In this document: piece after piece, positions 1 through 10,265 of the stretch
Position numbering within the stretch: position 1 is the first letter of the stretch
Layout: every line of letters starts with the position of its first letter
Assembly (NCBI GenBank): GCA_030789695.1
Contig: CM061136.1
Span: 131,726,648 to 131,790,647, forward strand
Reading direction: 5' to 3'
DNA from: Scilla litardierei
Lineage: Eukaryota; Streptophyta; Magnoliopsida; Asparagales; Asparagaceae
Length of the DNA stretch: 64,000 nucleotides
Position numbers and translations under genes: made by a program
The notes under the pieces: generated by a model
The model's input: the letters and a program-made list of their open reading frames with translations, nothing else
The model's database searches: none
Told to the model about the DNA's origin: nothing

Positions 1-13
1 AGAGGATCACCCT

Positions 14-325
14 GCCTCAACCCCCTATTAGATTGGAACATACAAAAGAAGAACCATTTACCATGACAAAGAAGGAGGGGGTGGATATACACTCACAAAT
101 CCATCCAATGAACCTGTGTTTAAGTCCCATTCGGTGGAGCATGAAGTAAATGAATTCCCTATTCACACTATCAAATGCTTTACGAAGATCCAATTTGAGA
201 CAAGCTCGGGCACCTATGGGATTATTGAAATCCATAATATGCTCATGAGCAAGCAGGGCACAATCAGCCAATAAAAGATCTTTGAGAAAGGCAACTTGGT
301 TTGGGGAGATTAGATGAGATGCCCA
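14..325 (-). pseudogene. LINE ORF2 reverse-transcriptase fragment
   Basis: The minus-strand translation carries the block LISPNQVAFL followed by a K-x-D-L-x-KAFDSV motif (KLDLRKAFDSVN), which are conserved early RT blocks of plant LINEs; the second holds the first catalytic Asp. The copy stops at the window edge, before the YADD motif could be seen. Compared with an intact LINE the RT N-terminal part is absent: the sequence passes almost directly from the endonuclease-linker into this block near position 330, which points to an internal deletion. Confidence 0.75.
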
Positions 326-350
326 AGGTTATTATGGTTTTGTCTAGATT

Positions 351-1457
351 TCATAGCGGTGTAGAAAAATCATGTGTTGCGATCCCCCAAATGCAACCAA
401 TCATGTCTACTTTTTTTTGCTTAAGATTGGTCTCTTCAATGTCTATAGCATCAGCTAACTGATTAATAAGAATTTGCTCTTTCTTTTGGCTTTCAACACA
501 GAGGCACAAGTTAGGATCATTTTGAATAGCTGCAAGCACAGCATGACATTTGGCAACATCATAAGCATCCCTTATGGCCGCCCCCAAATTCTTAAGCCCC
601 ATTTTCACACTTTTAAGTTTAGAAACAAGTCGAATCATCGGACAACCCTCAACAACAATATGCCAAAGTTCTTTCAATACATCAAGATACCCAGGGGCCT
701 GAGTCCAGGAGTTGAAGAACTTAAAAAGGCTAGGATCAGCGCCAACCATAGAGTGGAGATGGATAATAAGTGTAGAGTGATCACTAGTGCCTCCAGCGAC
801 ATATTCACAATAGGAAGTAGGAAGCTTATCTATCCAATAACTATTGCAAAAAGAGAGATCAAGAGTGGCGGTTATGCGACGGTGACCAATACTAAGATTG
901 GTCCAACTAAGAGGATTACCAACAGTTTTTAGCTCCATGAGAGTACTAACATCAATGCAATCATTGACCTCTTCAACCATATGCCCTTCAATGGACCTCC
1001 CTCCCACTTTATCCATGGCAAATCTAACATAATTGAAATCTCCCTTAACCAACCAAGGAGATGATTTATGTTTGATTGAGTTAGCAACAATATAATCCCA
1101 AAGAGCCCTACGATCATGGGAGGAGTTGGAAGCATAGACAATAGTTGCCACCATACAAAAATCCGCAACATTATTGCAAATGATAGTGAGATGCTGCGCT
1201 GACATATTGTCAACCACACAAGACCAAGCATCCGGGTCAAACATCACAACAATGCGGCCATTTTGATGGCAACTACGATTATCAATAAATAACCACTTCT
1301 TCGGGAAGCACTTAAGGATTCTGTGTGCATTATCCATCACCACCTTCATCTCAAGCAACCTAACAAGGGACGACATATGCTTGCTAATACAGCCTTTGAG
1401 ATCTCTTCGCCTAGTGATATTATTGAGCCCACGGGTATTCCAAATGAATAAGGTCAT
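351..1457 (-). pseudogene. LINE ORF2 endonuclease domain (EEP/AP-type), 368 codons open
   Basis: The protein starts FIWNTRGLNN, the Asn-containing first block of LINE endonucleases, then shows LEMK (acidic residue), KGDFNYVR, LDLSFCN and TSDHSTL (the SDH catalytic block) in the right order. It corresponds to the first two thirds of the plus-strand ORF2 at 58207 and is recognisably the same family. The enzyme would nick target DNA to prime reverse transcription. The frame ends at 351 in the linker and the RT that should follow is deleted, so this is not functional. Start chosen at the ATG of the TAATG junction. Confidence 0.8.
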
Positions 1458-2480
1458 TAATGAGATTTAGTATGGGGGTCGGTTCCACAACCCCATTTAG
1501 CCTAGCACTTCTCTGAGTACCTTCAATGAACCCATACCTTTTTGTGAGATGGGGGATTTCTTATGCCCTTTGCTATTTTGACTTAGAGTCTCTTGTTCAA
1601 TATACCAAGCTTCATTGATAGTTGTTAGATCATTCGGTTCAATCTCAAGGTCATTGATATCAAGCGAGTCATCGAGAAGCGAAGGCCCTATTCGAGATCG
1701 ACCCCCCGTATTCAACTCATCAAATGGGTTAACATCTCTCCATCATGGGGTTTTCGAACTGGACAAATCATCCTCGTGAGTTTTCATTTTTGATCTGGCA
1801 TACGTCTTACCAACCATTATTATCCGATTCTGAGTTCGGATTTTTTATTTTAGGGGTTATTGTGCCCGAGCATGAGTTTAGCTTATTTCCATCCCCAACG
1901 GATAGGGATCATTAGCAGGCATCCCCCGATGGCTCGGTAATGGGGTGAGTGCCTGAGTAGGCTTTTGGGGTCTCGCCACCATCCCGACTTCGCTACTTTT
2001 CTCATTAGCATCTGTTTTACCAGCTCTCTCTGTGCTAGACACTGCTAGCCCCACTTCATCCCCGATATTTCTAGTCGCAGCTAGCTCAGGGCTTCTCCCC
2101 ATCATGCTAGACGCAGCTAGCCCCATACAATCATCAGCAATCTTAACATCAGCCTCATCCCCTTTACATGCCATTGCCATCCTTACATCCAGACCTACCC
2201 CTGTTACATCATCCCCATTACAAGCCTCATTACATTCCCCCCTCATTACATGTTCTCCCACCTCTGCCGATTTCATCCCCTTGTATTAGACTTACTTACA
2301 TCCACCACTCCCCCCGATAACAGCCGCCCCCTTACAAGCCTCTTTAGGCCTTCTACATGCTGCCTCAGTAGCCTTATTACATGCCCCCATGGCCAAGACA
2401 TTATTAACAACATCAACATGCTCCCCCTCATTCGTCGTTCTCAATCCCCCAGTATCAGAACTACAAACATCCATCCCTAC
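1455..2480 (-). pseudogene. LINE ORF1 variable C-terminal region, broken
   Basis: Several minus-strand frames (for example 1497-1715 and 1878-2276) run through repetitive, low-complexity sequence directly upstream of the LINE ORF2. Their place and Ala/Gly/Asp-rich composition match the variable linker between the zinc knuckle and the end of ORF1 in the plus-strand LINE (57482-58207). No DUF4283 or zinc knuckle is visible, and the frames are broken by stops. Confidence 0.4.
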
Positions 2481-2691
2481 CCCCCTTTACATGCTTCCAC
2501 TATATTACAAGCAATAACAGTACTAGTTATGCAGTTCTTCACAGAATTTGCTGAAACACCAACCTCATATCTCCCTACCCAAGTGTCTTCCTCAATCGAG
2601 ATCCTCCCATCCTTCATCTGATATGCCAGCTGACCCTGGGTCTGGACTGCCTGGTGCCCTGCCGTCTGGTGCTTCCTGTGGCTAGGCGTCT

Positions 2692-2850
2692 GAGCCGACC
2701 AGCCGCCTAATCTCCTTGGTATTGATAATCCTAAGTGGACCGATGATATGAGGAAGGCGGATACTACAGCTTGCCTGAGGATGAAATTGGCCTCTCACCC
2801 CCCTCCTATCAGGAAGAGTGCAAGACTTAAGGGTTTTTTTCCTTCACTAG
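2692..2850 (+). pseudogene. Possible LINE ORF1 C-terminal scrap
   Basis: A 52-codon open stretch ends with IRKSARLKGFF shortly before its stop at 2848-2850. Basic tails of the type R-[KR]-S-[AL]-R-[IL]-K are typical of the end of plant LINE ORF1; compare RRSLRIKEG before the ORF2 at 58207. It lies on the opposite strand to the LINE at 1-2620, so it would belong to another insertion. The match is too short for certainty. Confidence 0.3.
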
Positions 2851-2954
2851 CTTAGTTCGGGCTGCTTTCTTAGATTTTAGCTTAGCTTTGGTTATTCCTT
2901 TCTTGCTCAGTGAGCTTCCCTGCTCACTTTGATTAGTGTTTGTTGTTGGTATAG

Positions 2955-3110
2955 GGTACCATTCTTGTTGGTGGCACCTGTGCCCCATGTACTAGTGTTC
3001 TTATACAAATGAGCGATGTACACAAACCCATTAAGGTAAAATGTGGGCTCCACCTTTGTCCCATTAGGACAAAGGATTGGCCTTGGTTGTGCCACATGGG
3101 TAAGGACTGC
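2955..3110. repeat. Short dispersed repeat, related to 51165-51240
   Basis: The segment with CCACCTTTGTCC, followed by a GGAC-containing spacer and GCCACATGGGT, recurs in diverged form at 51165-51240, near the foldback elements. It contains local inverted pairs (GACAAAGG/CCTTTGTC). It may be part of a MITE-like family; no target duplication could be assigned. Confidence 0.3.
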
Positions 3111-3319
3111 ACTATTTGGTGGGTGTGGGATTGAGTTTTGGGTTTGAGGTGAGATGGTGGAGAATCAAAACAATGGCCCCTTCCTTCCCATTAATTGCAA
3201 GCTTGTCATGGATTTTTCATAAAAGCCAAATGAACATCCATTTTCCACTTATTTATGTGTTTGCCATCGGTCTTTTTTCACTTTGGCCCCCTGCATTGGG
3301 TTAGGATTTATGCACTTTG

Positions 3320-3388
3320 CCCCCCCCCCCCCCCCCCCCCCCGTTTTTTTTGCAATTTAACCCCTTTCCCCCCCCCCCCCCCCCCCCC
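3320..3388. repeat. Poly-C tracts
   Basis: Two C homopolymer runs (3320-3342 and 3368-3388) separated by a T-rich spacer. The long proline-rich or glycine-rich frames across this place come only from the homopolymers. Confidence 0.95.
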
Positions 3389-3459
3389 GATGATACACAT
3401 ACACAAACCCACACTTGTCTCTCTTTTGGTTGCGCCCATGTACCACCTACTCCTAATGA

Positions 3460-3461
<2 letters not shown>

Positions 3462-3540
<79 letters not shown>
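3462..3540. repeat. (CT)n microsatellite
   Basis: About 39 uninterrupted CT units. It is followed at 3626-3652 by a short alternating GC and CA tract. Confidence 0.97.
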
Positions 3541-3543
<3 letters not shown>

Positions 3544-4609
3544 AGTTGTGTGCATGCACCGCATCCTACGTGTGGGTTTTTCTTTGGTCACTGTGCACTA
3601 TGTGCATGGGTTATTTCTAGCATGCATGCGCGCGCGCGCACACACACACACAAAAGAAAGCATTCATTTTACAACCATATTATTGGCTACTCACAACTAT
3701 TGCTCAACTCCTGAACACTATGATTATTTACCACCAATTTACTAATTTAATTCTACGAATAACTCACCCAAAAATTATTATCCCAAGTATTTCATGGTGT
3801 TTTCTCACCACGGATGTTGCTAGTAGGTGACTCGAAGGACACCGCTAAGGTGGAGGATGGGCCGACCTTTGGGGGTAATCCAAGCTAACTCGAGGAAGAG
3901 CGGGCTCTGAGACGAGCTATGGATGCTAGGCTAAGCCTCTGCCGAGCTATATTCTTAGTGATCTGCAACACAAGAAGCTCGTCAGGGGATTGGATCTGGG
4001 TTCTGAACAAATCCCCTCTAATTCTTAAGTCAGTACGTGACTAAAGGGATGCTCGTTGGAAATGAGTCCGACATATTGGAGGGTCATCCCCTGGTTCTCA
4101 GATCGAGCTATATAGAGGAAAATATTTGTTTGGTGGAGCAGATTGAGTGTATAGGAATACCTGAGTATTGATGGGTTTTGAGGGACCCTTAGGGTATATT
4201 TCTATGCCCGTCCTACTTCGGATGGACGATAGAGGCAAAATATAACGCAACAGAAAAGAAATCATTAAACTATTTAACAAAAAGCCCTAAGGATTTCACG
4301 ACCCTAGCCAAGATCTCTACTATCTTGAGGTGGGTCCGACCACCCCAAGATAGATCTAAGGCGATCAATCCCCTTGCCGCCGAGCCAACCACGTACCGAA
4401 GAAAGTTTCACTGGAGTGTATCCTTCGCCAAGACTCCGGATCGAATCTGAGCCCCTTAGTGGCTTTGCTAGAGCCCTTCAGGAGCAAGGGAGAAATATAA
4501 GGAGAACAGAATATTTATTTTAAGCTTAGATCTGAGCGTGCTCCAAACTTTTTGGGAGCTGCTCAGATCTAGAGCTTGGGACGAGTTATGATGAGGGGGC
4601 ATGCCCATG

Positions 4610-4617
4610 TTTATATA
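4610..4617 (-). promoter_or_regulatory. TATA box of the Copia-like LTR
   Basis: TATATAAA on the minus strand. The equivalent in the other LTR is at 10847-10854. In element orientation it lies roughly 300 bp downstream of the GC-rich palindromic block. Confidence 0.5.
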
Positions 4618-4899
4618 TGTGGCTGACCCCTCCCCTTAACTCCACTTCTGATGTGGGACTAAAGGTTTTTGAGTAATTTATTCAAGTTAGTTTGCCTTTA
4701 AAAAGGCCAAAGTTCAATGAATTTTAACTCCCTCACCGTTGAGCTTCACATTTGATACAACCTATCAAATCGAAGAGCGCTGAACGGTGAACGGGTAGGA
4801 AAAACGGCGAGTCATTTGGAGTTCGTTTGACCCCTCAAACGTGTGTCCAAAGATCAGCCAAACCCATGCATTTTCGTAAAAACCAGCCGCGAAATAACT

Positions 4900-5220
4900 G
4901 CACGTAGCCCTAGGCTAGGTGGGGCCTGCCCGTAGCCTGCGGGCGAGTCTGGGGCAAGGAGCCCACCCCAACTTGCCCGCTAGGTGGCAAGACCCACCCA
5001 AGGTCGGGCGGGTCGGGCGCCCGCCCATGCGGGCGGGCTTGACCTGCCCAAGGGCGTGCGGGTTGGGCGCCCGACCATGCGGGTGGGCCCTGACCCGCCC
5101 AGCCTTTGGCCGGCTGGCCTGCTCCTGGGCCTGGCACCCAGGCCTAAAACGGGCCTGGGCACCCAGCCCAGCTGGGCTGGTGCTCCCAGTCTGCTTGGGA
5201 CTGGGCTGGGGCTGTTTTTG
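4900..5220. repeat. GC-rich palindromic block within the LTR
   Basis: Overlapping palindromes such as GGTCGGGCGCCCG, GCGGGCGGG and CCCAGCTGGG are packed into about 320 bp. The block recurs at 11150-11440 in the partner LTR with many differences. The long frames read across it on both strands follow from the base composition and are not genes. Confidence 0.8.
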
Positions 5221-6576
5221 GGTTTATTGGCTCAATTTGAGTCCGAATTTGACGCCGTTTGAACCTGGATTTAGACCGGGACCTTCCCGTCATACATGTA
5301 ACCATTTCTATGCGTTTATTAAATTAAATACGAATGTAGACATTTACAACGCATTAACTTTCCCTTTGCATTAAATGCAAAATTTTCCACATCTATTATA
5401 TCGCAAACTCTTTGCGACTTATAAAATCCATTTGCATCATATACAAATGAAATCTCCCATTTGCACTCCGGATCATTTATCCTGAATGCAGGTGCTAACT
5501 TCAAACTCTTTGCAGTTTTCTATCCCTTGCATCAATTGCATGTACTCCCTAATTTCTACATATTACTTGACGAAGGTCGCACTCTATGTGAGACCCTATA
5601 GCCTGACCCTGCTACAGGTGGGGCTCGAAGCCTCAGACAACCGTAACCACGAGCAGCAGGTTCTGTCCCTGTTTCAGTATCATACTTATGTGGTTAACAC
5701 ATTGACATGAGTATTGTCGAGAGCACCGTGACTGTGTCCGTGATGAATACTGCATTTTTAGTCTCTTCGTCAAAACTATGCCGTTTGTTTCAAGCCTAGG
5801 GTACGGTTAAACTGTCAACCCCAATAGCTCGAAGCTGGTTAGTCTCCATTAATCTTTAGTCAAATAATGTTGGACATCTTCCAACATACTCTGTCCAGAG
5901 TTTTCACTAAAGATCGAACTAACACTACGTCACTAACTCCCTTTGATCGGGAGAGACGAATCATATCTTGGTCATTACTCTCCTTGTACGCTTCAAATGT
6001 CACCCAACCAAAGACCTTTCAATGGGGATTATCTGAGGCTAGATCAGTGATCTAAGTAACACCGTTCACACACAAGTTCGTACAATGACCTCAAGTCAAA
6101 AGACCAACTTGCCTATCATCACTAAGAGTTATCATTGACAAATTGGTCAATCGTAACCATATGATAACTCTTGATGAGTGGTTCAGTGACCTCATTCTCC
6201 AATGAGCACATGTGTCTCGTCTTCGACTTTGCCAAGTCAAACGATCATAAGATCATCGTTACCGCTACACGGTGAAGACTAAGACACAATGGTCTACCCG
6301 ATGTTTCGATATCCTTTTCTCGAAACATCTACGACCACAAACATTTCTAGACTTATGCTACTAACAGTTAAGCACTTCTTCATGATCGAGATCCTCATCT
6401 CGATACATGTTTGACCTTGCATTAAGTCTCAGGAGTTTACCTAAGTTTCTAATGATTACAACATTTCTATTAACTTAGATAAATACTTACCAAACAGCAT
6501 TCTGTTATTTTGAACAAGATGTCTGTAAAGATACACATAGATGAATTTGCCTCGAGGGCATACCCATCTCTCAACA

Positions 6577-6587
6577 TCTCCCACTTG
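6577..6587 (-). promoter_or_regulatory. Polypurine tract of the Copia-like element
   Basis: On the minus strand CAAGTGGGAGA abuts the 3' LTR start TGTTGAGAG. AAGTGGGAGA directly before the LTR is the usual Copia plus-strand primer. Confidence 0.8.
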
Positions 6588-7860
6588 CACTCAGGCCCAT
6601 TTATCCCGGTATCTCATACCGCATTTACACGTAAGTCTTTCCAGACTTCATGTGGTAGAGCCTTCATGAGTGGATCAGCTAAAATGTCTATTGTATAGAC
6701 TTAAGGGGTTTCTATGTTTATCTTAGACCATATATTTGAATCTCATCCAAATAATTCACTCGGTCTCTTGGAATCCATAATTAATTTCTTGACTGGATCT
6801 CATCCAGCTCGTCGTACCTTACGAGAATAATCCATAATAAGTTTTATCATTTAGACGGTTCTTAATCATTTTGATAAAATGTCAAACTCTTTGACCACTT
6901 TGTCAAACTATATGTTTCGGCTCCTTAATGCCTCGCATGCTTTTCTTCGCTCCCACTAACCTTGAAAACTCTCTGACCGATTCAAATAAGTTCGTTCTTC
7001 TAAGTCACATTTAGAAAACAGACTATACATGAATGCTCCAGTTTTCATGGTGATCATAAGCATTAACATCGAGTTCGGTCCAAGTAGATCTGTACACATC
7101 TGCTGGTGAGACAGTTTCATCATAATCCTTTTATAGGAGTTAGGATGATAACCGTTCTCAACCAACATAAGTTGTACTTCACTATTTTCTTTTTGCACCA
7201 ATCTTCTTGACTCGAAGATTCACTTGCAGCTAATAAGAAACACTTTCTTTGGGCACATAAAGTAAAGTCCATACTTTATTTACGTGCACTGACCATTTCT
7301 GATTGCAACAAGTTATTAATCAGAGTCCCTACTCCGAATTGCATCCTGGAAGTTGTCTAGGCCATCATCGACTATGATGTCTAACTCGACTCTTCGTCTC
7401 ACGAGACTCGAGTAATCCTTTAACTTCCTAACGATTGATTGAATGAATATCGTATTGATAAGGTCCTCATATAACCATATCAAAACCTAGGCATTACTAT
7501 CTGGGACTTAACCCAGAGGGAGGATTGTAACTCAGAGTCACTTGTTATGCATGACAACATGTCTAACAAAGTGCGATTCATGCTCTCTAATATACCGATG
7601 TCATAAGAGACTTGTCCTGAGAGAAAATCACATTTTCTTTTTAATTTACGCAAGATTTATACAGCTAAGTATTCGACTCTTTTATCTGATCGAAGCAGTT
7701 CACATACTTCTGTCATTTTGTTCTCTATTTTATCAGACTTGTGTTTCATTAAAAACATATGTCGTAATAAAATAAGAATAACTTATCCTGGCTAATTTAG
7801 ACTTGGGTCCGGGTACATCCGTATGTACCAGACTATGAGTTGAACAACTCATTCTCCCAC

Positions 7861-7960
7861 TGTCTTACAGAAGGAGTTTCGGCCATCATATCTTTGAGAC
7901 AAGATTCACAAGTGTCTGTAGACTTCAAAATACGAGAGGTCAGACCCCTCTTTATGTGAC
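7861..7960 (-). pseudogene. Copia pol relic (GAG-pre-integrase region)
   Basis: One minus-strand frame reads LTSRILKSTDTCESCLKD followed by MMAETP, matching the conserved CESCL block at the GAG-pre-integrase/integrase junction of plant Ty1/copia polyproteins. Stops and frameshifts surround it. It identifies the element's superfamily. Other copia pol blocks were not found with confidence in 6600-10250. Confidence 0.65.
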
Positions 7961-8405
7961 TTGTGAAGCTTCATCTCGTTGGTACGACCTAGTCTATTTT
8001 GCCATATAAGTTTTGTTATTATCTTGTGTATTCATGTATTTACATTTAATACATTATCATTATACAAATTACTCACATAAAAACATTGCTTCAGAAGCAA
8101 GGTGACGACATTCGCCAAAAATGTGTTTAACGTCCTACATGGTCCAAGAAACAACAATTGTTCCTTTTTCCAACACGTAGACAATCTATTTCTTTTGTAT
8201 AACGGTTATCCTAAAACCGTGACATCAAATATGTCACATTTTCAGTTCCTCCTACTTATGCCTTTACTAATGATAAATAAAACTATCTTTCTCAAATGAC
8301 TTTCCTTAGTGCCTTCTTCCTTTTCTAAATCTCATTTAGATATTACACAACCCAATAAAATTATTAGCTGTGCAAGCACTCAACGTTTTCAAACACTTGA
8401 GCTTC

Positions 8406-9303
8406 ACAACCTTGAGTTGACTCAACAGGTTGCTTGACTTAAGATCTGATTTGGATACATGGTCTAGTATCGCTCGTGCACTCATCTTCGAATCAAACAG
8501 TTTGATCGAAGTTTCGAACCTTGCGGATCGAAACCGTTTACCATACAACCTTGAGTTGACTCAACAAATTGTATGGAGAAACATGCTTTGAACATCAGTA
8601 TGTTCGAGCTGCCCCTTATAGAGGTGAGTGACAGGTAGCGTGCATTTATTTGTTGGACCCAGAACTTAAGGAAATCATTGTCCTTAAGCCTGTGCTTTAA
8701 GAAGGTCATTTAATGTCAATGAGAACATAGTTTAGTTTATCAATTATGATTTGAGTTGATATTCTATTAACCAACTATTTGGACCAGTTAACTTATTCTC
8801 TTATAATATTCTGTTTTTTGATTCCATCAGTTAACATAGAACTATCCTAGTTTAGCATATGTTCAATTATTTTAAATATAGTTAAAATGGATTTTATTTA
8901 ACTATATCCTCCCACTATTTTAGCGATCATCTTAAGCCATATAGATGAACGAATAATAATATTCAGTGGGAGGGGGACTTGACCACCCTGAGTCTACCTT
9001 GAGTTGATTCAACAAGTTGCTTAACTCCGTGATCGGTAGACGACTCTTCATCAATCACATCAACTGTGATTCCCTTATAGGTTTTTACCCCTAGTCACTT
9101 ATGACCTTGAGTTGGCTCAACAAATCATAAAGACTAGTCTAGTCAGATCCTAACTTTCTTGTCCAATCCTAACTTACACCGGCACTCGGTTTGTTCACGA
9201 TGCGATAGTTTGGGTTAAGTCGAACTACATTACATGTTTAATGGAATTGGTTCCCAAAAGATAGTCATGTTACAGCTTGAGTTGACTCAACAACTATAAC
9301 ATG
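8406..9303. repeat. Array of five palindromic cores with differing inverted arms
   Basis: A core CTTGAGTTGACTCAACAA, or a one-base variant of it, occurs near 8412, 8551, 8999, 9107 and 9277. The sequences flanking each core are inverted repeats that differ from site to site: CCATACAA/TTGTATGG (8541-8576), CTAGTC..TTATGA/TCATAA.GACTAG (9092-9136), CATGTTA/TAACATG (9266-9303), GTCTACC/GGTAGAC (8992-9041) and CAACC/GGTTG (8407-8432). In element orientation they lie downstream of the primer site, in the former leader/gag part. Confidence 0.8.
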
Positions 9304-10249
9304 AAATTCATGGTTTCCAACGTCCAAAAGTAAGGAGGGCTACGGCTAATCTTGAGAAATACTTTTAAAGTAATTGACTTAGATATAATAGACGATGTCA
9401 TCATAATCATAATTCGCATCCTTGCGGTCCAGCGGAACACGGCCAGGGAATTGATTAAGCCAGGATCATTTATCTCCAGTCTAGCTAGGGTGATCCAACA
9501 AACTTAGCCATGCACATTGACTGGATCATGGTCCATTGAAGGATACTTATTATTCATATGTGTCTCGTACGATTATTAATGGCTTCATTAAAACTAGTTA
9601 ATCATATCAACTAGTTGAATCCTAAAATTCACAATTATTAGGATTTGTTAATAACTTTTATTAAGTCCTTATCAACTATAAGGAATTGATGTTTATGGTG
9701 CTATCCTAATCGTGTATTAGGCATTTAAAACAATTTTAAATCATAGCAACGCAATCTAAAATTAACTCATAATAATTAGATGGATTTTAATGGCTAACCT
9801 AAAAAGGTTTTCTTGTATTATAAAATGAGGAACAAGAATAAACAAAGCCATTAAAATGAAAAACTTAATCAAATCACATGAAATTAAGTTTCGACAATAT
9901 TCATAATTATTTTATGTTTCTAATAAACATAACATGCAACTTTAAAATTTATCACATAAAATTAAAGCATAATTTTAAAACATAAAAATTTTATCTAATA
10001 AAATTAATTGTTTCATGTTCAAAAATTATCACATAATTTTAATTCAAGAACATTTGTTTTAAAATCATCACACTAAAATTAGCATGCTACTAAAAAGAAT
10101 TTTATCACATAAAAATACTTTTTAAAGCATCTAATAACAAGTGGTTCCATTTTAATAATTTATCTCATAAAATTAAAATAGATTTTATATGTATTTAAAA
10201 AGCATACTTGCATTTATAAATATTACAGTCCTTAGATCAGAAGTAGACC

Positions 10250-10263
10250 TAAGCTATGATACC
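10250..10263 (-). promoter_or_regulatory. Primer-binding site (initiator Met-tRNA type)
   Basis: On the minus strand TGGTATCATAGCTT follows the 5' LTR after two bases. TGGTATCAGAGC is the usual complement of the plant initiator Met-tRNA 3' end; one base differs here. Confidence 0.85.
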
Positions 10264-10265
10264 AA

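Larger units (their letters stand above)
1..2620 (-). mobile_element. Decayed LINE (non-LTR retrotransposon), minus strand, running off the left edge
   Basis: Read from right to left this stretch has the order of a plant L1-type LINE: a low-complexity ORF1 tail, an apurinic-type endonuclease region and a reverse-transcriptase fragment. ORF2 begins at 1457 in a TAATG overlap with an upstream stop, the same junction as in the plus-strand LINE at 58207. The part between the endonuclease and the RT is missing, so the copy is internally deleted as well as decayed. The 5' boundary near 2620 is a guess from where the ORF1-like composition ends. Confidence 0.75.
4169..6576 (-). repeat. 3' LTR of the Copia-like element (2,408 bp)
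   Basis: Direct repeat of 10266-12847. Relative to the other copy it lacks about 130 bp after 4355. It contains a GC-rich palindrome-dense block at 4900-5220 and a minus-strand TATA box at 4610-4617. Confidence 0.9.

Noticed and set aside
3255..3745. Overlapping long frames rich in Pro, Leu-Ser or Arg-Glu
   Set aside because: They translate the poly-C and (CT)n tracts; such tracts are open in several frames by nature.
4910..5374. Several frames of 60-150 codons on both strands, and their counterparts at 11025-11528
   Set aside because: They lie in a GC-rich palindromic part of an LTR, are open on both strands, and differ between the two LTR copies by frameshifts.
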